Of a stretch of DNA of 64,000 nt, positions 7,984 through 15,802 are shown piece after piece. Within the stretch, counting starts at the first letter, position 1; the number at the start of each line of letters is the position of its first letter. The stretch is taken from assembly GCA_963705955.1 (NCBI GenBank), contig CAVPLH010000005.1, positions 1 through 64,000 on the forward strand, in the 5' to 3' direction. Source of the DNA: WHSW01 sp963705955. Its GTDB lineage: Bacteria; Actinomycetota; Thermoleophilia; Solirubrobacterales; 70-9. A program made the translations under genes and the position numbers. Under the pieces are notes generated by a model, which saw nothing but the letters and a program-made list of their open reading frames with translations, made no database searches and was not told the DNA's origin.

Positions 7984-8985
7984 TCAGACGTCCCAGCCGA
8001 AGCCGCGCCCGGCGGTCCGCTCGAGCTCCGCGACGTCTGCTCGCAGCAGGTCGCTGAGCCGGCTTCGGAGCTCCGGCGCCAGCTCCGGCTTCGGCGCCGC
8101 GCCCTCACCCGGGTCGTGGACGATCCGCTCGACGATCCAGCGAAGCGACTCGGGCAGCCGGTCGAAGTTCCGGTCGAGCGCCCGCAGACCGGGCAGCCGG
8201 ACGGCGCGATCCATCGCCCGGAAGCCTCCGCTCGACTTCCCGCTCCCGGTTTCCCACTGGCGCCCGAACTGCTCGGAGCGGAACCCGGGGTCGACCTCGC
8301 AGAACTCGAACGCGCGCCTCATCGTCGCCTCGCGCTCGGCGTAGAGCTCCTCACGCGAGACGATCAGCACCCGGCCGGGCCCGAATGCTTCCAGGTAAGG
8401 GCGCGCCTGCATCGCGTAGCGGCTGCGCGATATGTATGCGGAGTCGGGGTTGGAGAGCGCCTCGGCGAGCGGCCGCGACTCGTATCCGCCGCCGACGTTG
8501 TGCAGGTAATGGGAGAGGATCCGGTCGATCGGGTCACGGACCATGTAGATCACCCGCGCCTCGCCGAGCAGCTTCCGCATCCGCCCGGCGACCCCGCCGA
8601 AGCGGGGCAGGTTGGTGTAGTGGGGCGAGCTCTCGCCGCGAACCGGCGCCGAGCGGTCGAAATGACTCGCATACCACTCCGGGCCGAGCTCCCAGTTGAG
8701 CTCGGTGACGAAGAAGTTGAGCTCCTTGGGGCGCGACATCGCGACCTCCGGGTGCAGGTTGAGGTAGTGGTGCAGGCTCGTCGTTCCGCACTTCAACCCC
8801 CCGATCACGATCAGGTTCGGCAGCGCCCCGCGACGCTCGGCGTGACGGCGGCGCCGCTCGAGCCGGCGACGCTCGGCGGCGAACCGCTCGCGCGCTCGCG
8901 CGATCATCGCCGCGTCGGCGGGGTCGGGGGCTGGGCTCGGTGGCGCCTGGTCGGTTCCGGGGTCGCCGGGGCTAGCCGCCGGCAC
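7984..8985 (-). CDS. sulfotransferase
   Basis: This 333-residue protein has a PAPS-dependent sulfotransferase core. LIVIGGLKCGTTSLHHYL is the 5'-phosphosulfate loop (near residues 58-75). SRPKELNFF is typical of the heparan-type family. RVIYMVRDPIDRILSHY is the 3'-phosphate loop with its Arg and Ser. The first 50 residues are Pro/Ala and then Arg rich (RRRLERRRRHAERRG), with no signal peptide. The acceptor is unknown. Its GTG overlaps the end of the upstream HAD gene by 14 nt, so translation is likely coupled. It is unrelated in sequence to the smaller sulfotransferase-family protein at 587. Confidence 0.85.
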   Translation of the reverse strand: MPAASPGDPGTDQAPPSPAPDPADAAMIARARERFAAERRRLERRRRHAERRGALPNLIVIGGLKCGTTSLHHYLNLHPEVAMSRPKELNFFVTELNWELGPEWYASHFDRSAPVRGESSPHYTNLPRFGGVAGRMRKLLGEARVIYMVRDPIDRILSHYLHNVGGGYESRPLAEALSNPDSAYISRSRYAMQARPYLEAFGPGRVLIVSREELYAEREATMRRAFEFCEVDPGFRSEQFGRQWETGSGKSSGGFRAMDRAVRLPGLRALDRNFDRLPESLRWIVERIVHDPGEGAAPKPELAPELRSRLSDLLRADVAELERTAGRGFGWDV

Positions 8986-9658
8986 CGAGCTTCTTCGCCG
9001 CGTCGCGGAAGGTCTTGGCCTCCGCGTCGGGCTTCTTGCGACCGTCGAGCTTCTCGCCCCGGCGGTTGACCCAGATCACGGGCACGTTCATCTTCAGCAG
9101 CGGCGCGACATCGGCCTCGTAGCCGCTGGCGATGTGAACCCAGCCCTTCTTGCCGCCGATCCGGCGCGCCGCCTCCTTGAAGTGCGCCGGGTCGGGCTTG
9201 TAGCTGCGCACCTGCTGCGCGGTCACCACCAGGTCGAGGTCGGTACGCAGATGGCGTCGCGAGACGCCGAGCAGCTTGTCGTCGATGTTCGACACGATGC
9301 CGACGTCATAGCGCTTGCCGAGTCGATCCATGGCGGCGTTGGCCTCGCGAAACGGCAGCCAGCGGGCGACGCTGTCGGGCAGGAACTGCGCCCGCGAGGG
9401 CTCGAGCTCCCAGCCGATCTCGCCGGCGACCTTGACCGCGGTCCGCCGCAGGACCTCCGCGTAGAGCTCGTATGAGCCGGACATGATCTCGGCCTGGACC
9501 TCGAGGAAACGGTCGATGAACTTCTGCTCGTCGAACGAGAAGCCGTCGCGGTCCGCCTCCTTCGAGAACGCCTCGAGGATGCCCTTCTCCCAGTCGATCA
9601 ACGTGCCGTAGCAGTCGGTCGTGACCCATTTGATGTCTTTCAGCTTCGGCACAGCCAT
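8972..9658 (-). CDS. HAD-superfamily hydrolase, haloacid dehalogenase type II-like
   Basis: The 228-residue product opens with WVTTDCYGTLIDWEKGI, the class II haloacid-dehalogenase motif I with nucleophile Asp. VGIVSNIDDKLLG is motif II, VRSYKPDPAHF gives the Lys of motif III, and VPVIWVNRRGEKL is a characteristic late segment. True L-2-haloacid dehalogenation is only one of the activities in this family, so a phosphatase is possible. I chose ATG 9658 (MAVPKLKD). ATG 9670 four codons upstream is an alternative, and neither has a good ribosome site. The gene is divergent from sucC. Confidence 0.8.
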   Translation of the reverse strand: MAVPKLKDIKWVTTDCYGTLIDWEKGILEAFSKEADRDGFSFDEQKFIDRFLEVQAEIMSGSYELYAEVLRRTAVKVAGEIGWELEPSRAQFLPDSVARWLPFREANAAMDRLGKRYDVGIVSNIDDKLLGVSRRHLRTDLDLVVTAQQVRSYKPDPAHFKEAARRIGGKKGWVHIASGYEADVAPLLKMNVPVIWVNRRGEKLDGRKKPDAEAKTFRDAAKKLGAGG

Positions 9659-9682
9659 GCGGCGCGGCATTATGGCAAGCGA

Positions 9683-9688
9683 TAGGCT
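9683..9688 (+). promoter_or_regulatory. possible sucCD -10 element (TAGGCT)
   Basis: TAGGCT lies in the 84-bp divergent gap between the HAD gene and sucC. Unlike most starts in the window it sits 54 nt before the sucC ATG, so this transcript would have a leader. No convincing -35 is visible. Confidence 0.35.
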
Positions 9689-9742
9689 GCCCGCCGCCGC
9701 ACGGTCCGGCTGGGCTCGCGCGCCGCACCCTTCAACTCGCCG

Positions 9743-10885
9743 ATGGACCTCCTCGAATACCAGGGCAAGCAGCTGTTCGCCAGGCACGGCGTCCCGGTCC
9801 CCGACGGCCATCACGCGGCGACGGTCGCCGCCGCCGTCGAAGCAGCGAACGAGATCGGATATCCGTGCGTGGTCAAGGCCCAGGTGGCGATCGGGAAGCG
9901 CGGCAAGGCCGGCGGGATCAAGGTCGCAAAGGACGCGACGGAGGCGCGGGCGCACGCCGAGGCGATCCTCGGGATGGATATCCGCGGCTACACCGTGCAC
10001 GACCTCTGGATCGAGCAGGCCTCCGAGATCGCCTCGGAGTACTACGCGTCGATCATCCTCGATCGCTCCGAGAAGAAGCTGATGGCGATGCTGTCGCGGA
10101 TGGGCGGGATGGACGTCGAGGAGATGGCCGAGACGGATCCCGACGCGCTCGTCCAGCGCCACCTCGAGCCGGGCGAGGAGTTCACCGCCGACCGCGCCCG
10201 CGAGATCGCGGTCGACGCCGGGATCGACGAGGACGTCACCGATCAGGTCGCCGAGATGCTGGTCAAGCTGGTCGACGTGGCGATCGCCGAGGACGCGACG
10301 CTGATCGAGGTCAACCCGCTGATCGTCACCGGCGACCGCCGCGTGATCGCGCTCGACTCGAAGACGACGATCGACGGCAACGCCCTCTTCCGCCATCCGG
10401 AGCTCGCCGAGCTCACCGACAAGTCGGCGGAGGATCCCCAGGAGGCGATGGCGAAGGAGAAGGGCCTCACCTACGTGAAGCTCGGCGGCAACATCGGCAT
10501 CCTCGGCAACGGCGCCGGCCTCTGCATGTCGACGCTCGATGTCGTCGCGCAGGCCGGGGGCCGGCCCGCCAACTTCCTCGACGCAGGCGGCGGGTCGAAG
10601 GCGGACGCGATCGTCGACGCGCTCGAGGTGATCACCTCGGACCGCAACGTGACCGCGATCCTCTTCAACATCTTCGGTGGCATCACCCGCTGCGACGAGA
10701 TCGCCAGGGGCATCATCGAGGCCTCGAGACGGATGGACATCCGGATGCCGGTCGTCGTCCGGCTCGACGGCACCAACTCGGAGCAGGGGCTCGGCATCCT
10801 CGCGGAGGCGGAGCTCGGGAACCTGCACGTCGAGAAGACGATGCTCGGGGCGGCGGAGGCCGTCGTGGGGTTGGCGAATGACTAG
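9743..10885 (+). CDS. sucC: succinyl-CoA synthetase beta subunit (ADP-forming type)
   Basis: This 380-residue protein starts MDLLEYQGKQLFARHGVPVP, the standard SucC N-terminus. The ATP-grasp domain has VVKAQVAIGKRGKAGGIK. LIEVNPLIVTGDRRVIALDSK supplies the Mg/ATP ligands. The C-terminal CoA-ligase domain has LNFIFGGITR-like ILFNIFGGITRCDEIARGI and VRLDGTNSEQGLGIL. It converts succinyl-CoA to succinate with ATP formation in the TCA cycle as an alpha2beta2 enzyme with SucD. Length is near the usual 385-400. sucD begins 71 nt downstream, after a heptamer repeat. Confidence 0.95.
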   Translation: MDLLEYQGKQLFARHGVPVPDGHHAATVAAAVEAANEIGYPCVVKAQVAIGKRGKAGGIKVAKDATEARAHAEAILGMDIRGYTVHDLWIEQASEIASEYYASIILDRSEKKLMAMLSRMGGMDVEEMAETDPDALVQRHLEPGEEFTADRAREIAVDAGIDEDVTDQVAEMLVKLVDVAIAEDATLIEVNPLIVTGDRRVIALDSKTTIDGNALFRHPELAELTDKSAEDPQEAMAKEKGLTYVKLGGNIGILGNGAGLCMSTLDVVAQAGGRPANFLDAGGGSKADAIVDALEVITSDRNVTAILFNIFGGITRCDEIARGIIEASRRMDIRMPVVVRLDGTNSEQGLGILAEAELGNLHVEKTMLGAAEAVVGLAND

Positions 10886-10892
10886 GGGTGCG

Positions 10893-10913
10893 GGCAGCTG
10901 GCAGCTGGCAGCT
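10893..10913. repeat. heptanucleotide tandem repeat (GGCAGCT)x3 in the sucC-sucD gap
   Basis: Three perfect back-to-back copies of GGCAGCT fill most of the non-coding spacer between sucC (stop 10883-10885) and the sucD start at 10957. The unit contains the palindrome AGCT. Similar heptamer x3 arrays occur at 28696-28716 and 33355-33375. Confidence 0.85.
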
Positions 10914-10956
10914 CCCCGGCTGCTCCGGCCCCTGCATGCGCCCCCTGCGGCAGCTG

Positions 10957-11832
10957 ATGTCGATCATCGTCAACGAGGACACGAAGCTGGTCGTCAGCGG
11001 CCTGACCGGGCGCGAGGGCAGCTTTCACGGCCTCCGCAACCGTGAATACGGCACCGACCTGGTCGCCGGGGTGACCCCGGGAAAGGGCGGCCAGGAGGTC
11101 GAGGGAGTGCCGGTCTTCGACACGATCGAGGAGGCGGTCGGAGAACGCGGCGCGAACACGTCGATGATCTTCGTCCCGGCCCGCTTCGCCGCTCCGGCGA
11201 TCTCCGAGGCGATCGAGGCGGGCGTCGAAACGGTGATCGCGATCACCGAGGGGATCCCGGTGCTCGACATGCTCGGCGTCTACTGGAAGGCCAGGGAGGC
11301 GGGCGTGCGCCTGATCGGCCCCAACTGCCCCGGGGTCCTGTCGCCCGGCCGGGCCAACGTCGGGATCATCCCGGCGCAGTTCTTCGAGCGCGGCTCGATC
11401 GGCGTCGTCTCGAAGTCGGGCACGCTCACGTACCAGATCGGCAACGAGCTCAAGCAGGCCGGCCTCGGCAACTCGTCGATCGTCGGGATCGGCGGGGACC
11501 CGATCATCGGCTCCGACTTCATCGACGTGCTCGGCCTGTTCGAGGACGACCCCGAGACGGAGTTGATCGTGATGGTCGGCGAGATCGGCGGCGATGCGGA
11601 GGAGCGCGCCGCGGAGTACATCGCCGAGCGGATCTCGAAGCCCGTCGTCGGCTACATCGCCGGCTTCACCGCCCCGCCGGGTAAGCAGATGGGGCATGCG
11701 GGCGCGATCATCTCCGGCTCCTCCGGCACCGCCGAGGCGAAGAAGAAGGCGCTCGAGGCGAGGGGCGTGCGGGTCGGCAGGAGCCCGACCGAGACGGCGC
11801 AGCTCGCCGCCGAGGCGATCAACGAGCCTTAG
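10957..11832 (+). CDS. sucD: succinyl-CoA synthetase alpha subunit
   Basis: From ATG 10957 the product is 291 residues (MSIIVNEDTKLVVSGLTGRE), the usual SucD length. The CoA-binding Rossmann domain has VAGVTPGKGGQEVEGVPVF. RLIGPNCPGVLSPG and VSKSGTLTYQI are conserved ligase segments. The phosphohistidine loop is KQMGHAGAIISG, with His as the phosphorylated residue. The frame is open to 10888, but the upstream part runs over the heptamer repeat and does not look like SucD. It forms the TCA enzyme with SucC. The last four bases (11829-11832) overlap the stop of the convergent gene. Confidence 0.95.
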   Translation: MSIIVNEDTKLVVSGLTGREGSFHGLRNREYGTDLVAGVTPGKGGQEVEGVPVFDTIEEAVGERGANTSMIFVPARFAAPAISEAIEAGVETVIAITEGIPVLDMLGVYWKAREAGVRLIGPNCPGVLSPGRANVGIIPAQFFERGSIGVVSKSGTLTYQIGNELKQAGLGNSSIVGIGGDPIIGSDFIDVLGLFEDDPETELIVMVGEIGGDAEERAAEYIAERISKPVVGYIAGFTAPPGKQMGHAGAIISGSSGTAEAKKKALEARGVRVGRSPTETAQLAAEAINEP

Positions 11833-12647
11833 TACTCCGGTTGAGCGGGCTGTGGCTCGGCGGCGCCGGCCTCGACCAGCGCCGCGCGCAGCGGCTCGAA
11901 CAGCGCCGGCGACGCCGCCAGCACCGAGCCGGCGGTCGCGGGGCCGCCGTCTATCGCGCCGAGCCGCGCGCCCGCCTCGGCCGCGATCAACGCTCCGGCA
12001 GCCAGGTCCCAGGAGTTCAGCCCCCGCTCGTAGAACGCATCGACCCGCCCGCAGGCGACCGAGCAGAGGTCGACCGCGGCCGCGCCCATCCGCCGGATGT
12101 CGCGGATGCCGTCGATCAGCTCGCGGAGGACACCGGCCTGCGCGCGCCGCTCTGCCGGGTCGTATGAGAAGCCGGTCGCGACCAGCGCGGACCCGAGGTC
12201 CGTGGTCTGCCCGACCGCGATCGGCTCGCCGTTACGCCGCGCTCCGCCGCCGCGCATAGCGGTGAACAGGTCGCCGTGGAGCGGATCGTCGACCACGCCC
12301 ACCACGGTCTCACCGTCGCGCTCGCAGGCGATCGAGACCGCGAAGCCGGGGTGCCGGTAGAGATAGTTGGTGGTCCCGTCGATCGGATCGACGAGCCACC
12401 GGATCCCACTCGAGCCCTCGATGCTCGCTCCCTCCTCGCCGACGATGCCGTCGTCGGGTCGCGCCCGCAGGATCCCGTCGACGATCAGGCGCTCGGAGGC
12501 GCGGTCGACCTCGGTGACCATGTCGGTCGCCGACGACTTCGTGCCCACGTCGACCCGCGGATCGTCGAGTCGCGCGCGAAGCAGCGCCGCGGCGTCCGCG
12601 GCGAGCTCCCGCGCGAGCGAAAGCAGTTCCTCGAGCGGCTCGCCCAC
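11829..12647 (-). CDS. inositol monophosphatase family protein
   Basis: With start GTG 12647 this is a 272-residue IMPase-family phosphatase. DIVGEEG-like DDGIVGEEGASIEG supplies the first metal-binding Glu. WLVDPIDGTTNYLYRHPGF is the canonical metal site (D-P-I-D-G-T). LNSWDLAAGALIAAEAGARL is the C-terminal WD motif. Substrates in the family include myo-inositol-1-phosphate, FBP, NADP and histidinol phosphate; the sequence does not decide. A longer frame to 12731 would overlap the divergent gene, and TAGCGT (12655-12660, minus) ending 7 nt before GTG 12647 favours the shorter form. Confidence 0.85.
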   Translation of the reverse strand: MGEPLEELLSLARELAADAAALLRARLDDPRVDVGTKSSATDMVTEVDRASERLIVDGILRARPDDGIVGEEGASIEGSSGIRWLVDPIDGTTNYLYRHPGFAVSIACERDGETVVGVVDDPLHGDLFTAMRGGGARRNGEPIAVGQTTDLGSALVATGFSYDPAERRAQAGVLRELIDGIRDIRRMGAAAVDLCSVACGRVDAFYERGLNSWDLAAGALIAAEAGARLGAIDGGPATAGSVLAASPALFEPLRAALVEAGAAEPQPAQPEY

Positions 12648-12724
12648 GACCCGAACGCTAGTCGGACCCGGCGGTCCGGGAGGTTCCGGTGCCGGCCCGG
12701 CGCCGTTGGTACGCTCGCGAGCGG

Positions 12725-13828
12725 ATGCCACCCGACCCGATCAGCTTCGCCCGCGGCGCCCCGAGCGCCGACATCCTGCCGGTCGCCGCGGTTCGCGAGG
12801 CTGCGACGAGGGCGCTCGCCGAGGATTGGCAGCGGGCGCTCTCCTACGGGACCGGGATCGGACATCCGGATCTCTGCGCGTGGATCGCCCGCGAGCTGCA
12901 TGGCATCGACCCCGATCAGGTGATGATCACCAACGGGTCGATGGAGGCGGCGGCGCTGCTCTTCCGCTACATGATCGATCCCGGCGACCGGGTGATCGTC
13001 GAGCAGCCCTCCTACGACCGCACGCTGTTGCTGCTCGGGCGAACCGGCGCGGAGCTCGTCCCGGTCCCGCTCGAGGCCGACGGGGTCGACGTCGAGGCGT
13101 TCGAGCGGGCGCTCGCCGACGGGCCGGTGCGGCTCGCCCACGTGATCCCCAACTTCCACAACCCCGCCGGCTGCACGCTCGCGGCGCCGAAACGGCAGCG
13201 GCTCGTCGAGCTCGCCTCCGAGCACGGGTTCACGATCTTCGAGGACGACCCCTACCGGCTGATCTCGTTCGCGGGCGACGTCCCGCCGACGATGCTCTCC
13301 GAGGACCGAGATGACCGCGTCATCCACGCCTCGTCGTTCTCGAAGACGGTCAGCCCCGGGGTCCGGGTCGGCTACCTGGCCGGTCCGGCGGCCGAGATCG
13401 CGACGCTCGCGAAACGCGGCTCGGAGCACTACATCTCGCCGAACATGCTCGCCGAGTCGGTCGTGCTCGAGCTCTGCCGGTCGGGCGCCCTGGCGACGAA
13501 CATCGAGTTCGTCAACGAGGCGCTGGGCGAACGTCGCGACGCGCTCGTCGCGGCGCTCCGCGAGCAGATTCCCGAGGCGCGGTTCGTCGTCCCGGGCGGC
13601 GGTTACTTCCTCTGGCTCGACCTCGACGACGACGTCGACACCCCGAGGCTGCTCGAGGCGGCGAAGCAGGAGGGCGTCGCCTTCGTCGCCGGCCCGGACT
13701 TCATGCTCGAAGGCGGGCGCTCGAGCCTGCGGCTGTCCTTTGCGAGCGTGCCCGCCTCCGACGTCGGGGAGGGCGTCGCAAGGGTTGCCCGGGCGCTCGA
13801 ATCGGTGCGCGCCGCCAGCCCGGCCTGA
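12725..13828 (+). CDS. PLP-dependent aminotransferase (class I/II fold)
   Basis: This 367-residue fold-type I aminotransferase lacks the GntR domain of MocR proteins. ISFARGAPSADILP is the N-terminal substrate loop. YGTGIGHPDL is followed by ITNGSMEAAALLF (PLP phosphate). VIPNFHNPAGC has the Asn-Pro pair, EDDPYRLISF the Asp/Tyr, and SSFSKTVSPGVRVGYL the Schiff-base Lys and phosphate-binding Arg. It is closest in pattern to the 2-aminoadipate/LysN and MocR-like group, so the amino donor is uncertain. TACGCT (12710-12715) ends 9 nt before the ATG. Confidence 0.88.
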   Translation: MPPDPISFARGAPSADILPVAAVREAATRALAEDWQRALSYGTGIGHPDLCAWIARELHGIDPDQVMITNGSMEAAALLFRYMIDPGDRVIVEQPSYDRTLLLLGRTGAELVPVPLEADGVDVEAFERALADGPVRLAHVIPNFHNPAGCTLAAPKRQRLVELASEHGFTIFEDDPYRLISFAGDVPPTMLSEDRDDRVIHASSFSKTVSPGVRVGYLAGPAAEIATLAKRGSEHYISPNMLAESVVLELCRSGALATNIEFVNEALGERRDALVAALREQIPEARFVVPGGGYFLWLDLDDDVDTPRLLEAAKQEGVAFVAGPDFMLEGGRSSLRLSFASVPASDVGEGVARVARALESVRAASPA

Positions 13829-13860
13829 CCACCGCCACCGCCACCGGCGGTCGGCCGAGC

Positions 13861-13885
13861 CTTGTCTACTAATTTGGTCGACAAG
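13861..13885. promoter_or_regulatory. imperfect inverted repeat, possible operator
   Basis: CTTGTC (13861-13866) is mirrored by GACAAG (13880-13885) across a 13-bp AT-richer centre, just upstream of a TAGGCT hexamer (13890-13895). The size and position before two small genes suit a repressor site. No adjacent gene identifies the regulator. Confidence 0.35.
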
Positions 13886-13909
13886 GTGCTAGGCTGATCT
13901 TTACAGAGA

Positions 13910-13972
13910 GTGACCAAGCTTCAGCTGCCCGGTAGCGAACCTGGCGACGAACCCGACGAGGAGGTGGCGTAG
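13910..13972 (+). CDS. possible 20-aa leader peptide
   Basis: GTG 13910 opens a 20-codon frame (MTKLQLPGSEPGDEPDEEVA) that stops at TAG two bases before the next ATG (13975). The acidic peptide has no recognisable family. Its GAGGAGG codons serve as the ribosome site of the next gene, so it may be either a coupled leader peptide or only leader RNA. Confidence 0.25.
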   Translation: MTKLQLPGSEPGDEPDEEVA

Positions 13973-13974
13973 AG

Positions 13975-14172
13975 ATGAGTCCGGTGTGGATGATCGAGGG
14001 CAGCCGAAAGCTCGACCCGGTGAGCGAGCGGAACCTCGCCGAGCGCCGCTTCTCGGCGCTCGCGGCGGCCGTTCGCCAGCACGAGGCGAACGTGCGCCGG
14101 CGTGAGTATCAGATGCGACCCCAGGACCAGGCGCTGTACCGCCGCCTGCGCCAGATCTGCGGCGACGGTTGA
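13975..14172 (+). CDS. 65-aa charged protein of unknown function
   Basis: The protein begins MSPVWMIEGSRKLDPVSERN and continues as one long, Arg/Glu-rich amphipathic helix (AERRFSALAAAVRQHEANVR), ending YRRLRQICGDG. There is one Cys, no signal peptide and no membrane segment. The ATG has a good ribosome site (GAGGAGG about 9 nt upstream). It is a plausible real small gene because of the ribosome site and the codon pattern, but I do not recognise it. Confidence 0.6.
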   Translation: MSPVWMIEGSRKLDPVSERNLAERRFSALAAAVRQHEANVRRREYQMRPQDQALYRRLRQICGDG

Positions 14173-14219
14173 GCCGCCCGCACGCCTCGGTCGGCGCCGC
14201 GACCCCGGGCGGTTGCGGC

Positions 14220-14930
14220 TCAGCGACCGTAACGGTCGCTGGAAAGAACGAGAGCGTCGGGGAGCGGCGGCCGAGGCGGCGGCGCCGGGTCGGCGCGCAC
14301 CGAGACCGTCTCCGCGACGCTGCGGGAGACCGTGTGGCTGGCGTCCTCGGAGACGACGATCACCTCGTCGGGGTCGGACGTCTCGAGCCTGCCCTCGAGC
14401 CCCGGGCGGAGACCCGACTCCTTCAGGTAGTGGAGGAGCTCCTCGGCCTCGTTCTCGAACCGCAGGATCTGCACCGCGGCGCCGGGCTCGACGTCGGCGA
14501 GCAGGACGCCGTGCTCGCGCGCGCCCTCGACGATCGGGTGGCCGTGCGGACACGTGGTCGCGTCGCCGATCGCCGCCCGCATTCGTTCCTCGAGGACCGG
14601 CGACATCGCGTGCTCGAGGCGTTCGGCCTCCTCGTGGACCTCGTCCCAGGGGATCCCGAGCACGTCGGTGAGGAAGCGTTCGATCAGCCGGTGCCGGCGG
14701 ACGATCGCCTCGGCATGGGTGCGGCCCTGGTCGGTGAAGGCAAGCGACTTGTCGGGCGCCCTGATCACGTAGCCGTCCCGTTCCAGGCGACCGATCATCT
14801 CGTGGACGGTCGGCGGTGACAGCTGCATCGCCCTGGCGATGTTCGCCCCCGTGATCGGCAGGCCGGCCTCCTCGAGCCAGAACATGATCTGGAGGTATTC
14901 CTCCTCGGCTACCGTCGCGTGCTCGGACAC
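14220..14930 (-). CDS. DtxR/MntR-family metal-dependent transcriptional regulator
   Basis: The start chosen is GTG 14930, giving 236 residues: MSEHATVAEEEYLQIMFWLE. A winged helix follows (AMQLSPPTVHEMIGRLERDGYV), then the dimerisation/metal domain with EEAERLEHAMSPVLEERM and CPHGHPI, typical of DtxR-like regulators of iron or manganese. A C-terminal FeoA/SH3-like domain follows, with a disordered Pro-rich tail. Metal type cannot be told from the sequence. TAGACT (14939-14944, minus) ends 8 nt before the GTG. No transporter or iron gene lies beside it, so its targets are probably elsewhere. Confidence 0.85.
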   Translation of the reverse strand: MSEHATVAEEEYLQIMFWLEEAGLPITGANIARAMQLSPPTVHEMIGRLERDGYVIRAPDKSLAFTDQGRTHAEAIVRRHRLIERFLTDVLGIPWDEVHEEAERLEHAMSPVLEERMRAAIGDATTCPHGHPIVEGAREHGVLLADVEPGAAVQILRFENEAEELLHYLKESGLRPGLEGRLETSDPDEVIVVSEDASHTVSRSVAETVSVRADPAPPPRPPLPDALVLSSDRYGR

Positions 14931-14967
14931 GGTCGCCGAGTCTAGTGATCGGCTTCGGGCCCGCCGG

Positions 14968-15780
14968 TCAGCGGCGCTCGGCGAGGGTCGAGACGACGGC
15001 CTCATAGAAACCGTCGCCCATCGCCCCCTCGGTTACGGTCGCGTTCGGGAACCTCGCGAGCGCCGCGCGCAGCTCCCCGTCGCGCTGCGGGCCGTTCGCG
15101 ACGCAGAAGAAGCGGCCGACCGCGGCCGCGGTCTCGAGGTCCTCGACCGAGTCGCCGACCGCGATGCAGTCCTCCGGCGCGTAGCCGCGGGCCCGAAGAT
15201 GGAACGCGACCCCCTTCGCCTTGCTCGCTCCGCCAGGTACCAGGTGATAGGCGTGCGCCGTCCCGATCCCCTCCATCGGCCGCCCGATCGTCCCGTTGTC
15301 GAGGAATCGAAGGTCGTGGTGGCCGTGCTCGCTCAACAGCGCATTTGCCTCCGCGACGTCGACCGCACCTCGAAACAGGTGTGAGAAGACGCGGCCGTGA
15401 TGCCACGGCGAGTGCCACTCGAGCCGTTCCCCGAAGCGCTCGAAGAGCAGCTCTGGAATCCCGGCGTCGAGCATCCGCCCGGCCGGTGTGGCGTCGCCCG
15501 CCGGGACCCAGTCGCCGGTCAGGTAGCTGCGCTCACCGTCGATCATCACCGCGCATCCGGCCTCGTAGATGTACGAGCTCTGGCCGATCAGACGGGCGTC
15601 GGAGGCGACCGTGGACTCGCGACGGCCGGACATGATCACGACCTCGATCGCGGCCCGGTCGCAGGCCTCCAGCGCGCGGGCCTGAATCAGCGAGAAGCCG
15701 CCGTCGGGGCCGCGGAACAGCGAGCCACGCGGGCCGAGCAGCGTTCCGTCGAGATCGGTGTAGACGCAGCGCAACGTCAT
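14968..15780 (-). CDS. HAD-superfamily phosphatase (Cof / mannosyl-3-phosphoglycerate phosphatase type)
   Basis: This 270-residue HAD protein has a C2-type cap. CVYTDLDGTLLGPRG is motif I (nucleophile Asp), VIMSGRRESTV motif II, SKAKGVAFHL motif III Lys, and AVGDSVEDLETAAAVGRFF motif IV. The arrangement matches Cof-type and mannosyl-3-phosphoglycerate phosphatases (YTDLDGTLL...SGR...K-KG). No synthase partner is adjacent, so the substrate remains open. The ATG at 15780 lies 9 nt from TAAGTT on the minus strand, overlapping the -10 of the divergent folP-like gene. Confidence 0.82.
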   Translation of the reverse strand: MTLRCVYTDLDGTLLGPRGSLFRGPDGGFSLIQARALEACDRAAIEVVIMSGRRESTVASDARLIGQSSYIYEAGCAVMIDGERSYLTGDWVPAGDATPAGRMLDAGIPELLFERFGERLEWHSPWHHGRVFSHLFRGAVDVAEANALLSEHGHHDLRFLDNGTIGRPMEGIGTAHAYHLVPGGASKAKGVAFHLRARGYAPEDCIAVGDSVEDLETAAAVGRFFCVANGPQRDGELRAALARFPNATVTEGAMGDGFYEAVVSTLAERR

Positions 15781-15788
15781 CCGGCGTC

Positions 15789-15795
15789 TAACTTA
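15789..15795. promoter_or_regulatory. overlapping divergent -10 elements (HAD / folP)
   Basis: Plus-strand TAACTT (15789-15794) ends 8 nt before the folP ATG (15803). Minus-strand TAAGTT (15790-15795) ends 9 nt before the HAD ATG (15780). The two hexamers overlap almost completely in a 22-bp intergenic gap, so the two genes would compete for polymerase. Confidence 0.5.
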
Positions 15796-15802
15796 GTCGG
15801 CG

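Noticed and set aside
10888..10956. An earlier start for sucD
   Set aside because: The extra residues come from the heptamer repeat region and have no likeness to SucD. ATG 10957 gives the normal length.
13861..13885. A PafBC- or LexA-type DNA-damage promoter box
   Set aside because: TTGTC is present but the spacing to a TANNNT hexamer is wrong for the PafBC motif, and the arms do not match a LexA box. I keep it only as an unspecified inverted repeat.
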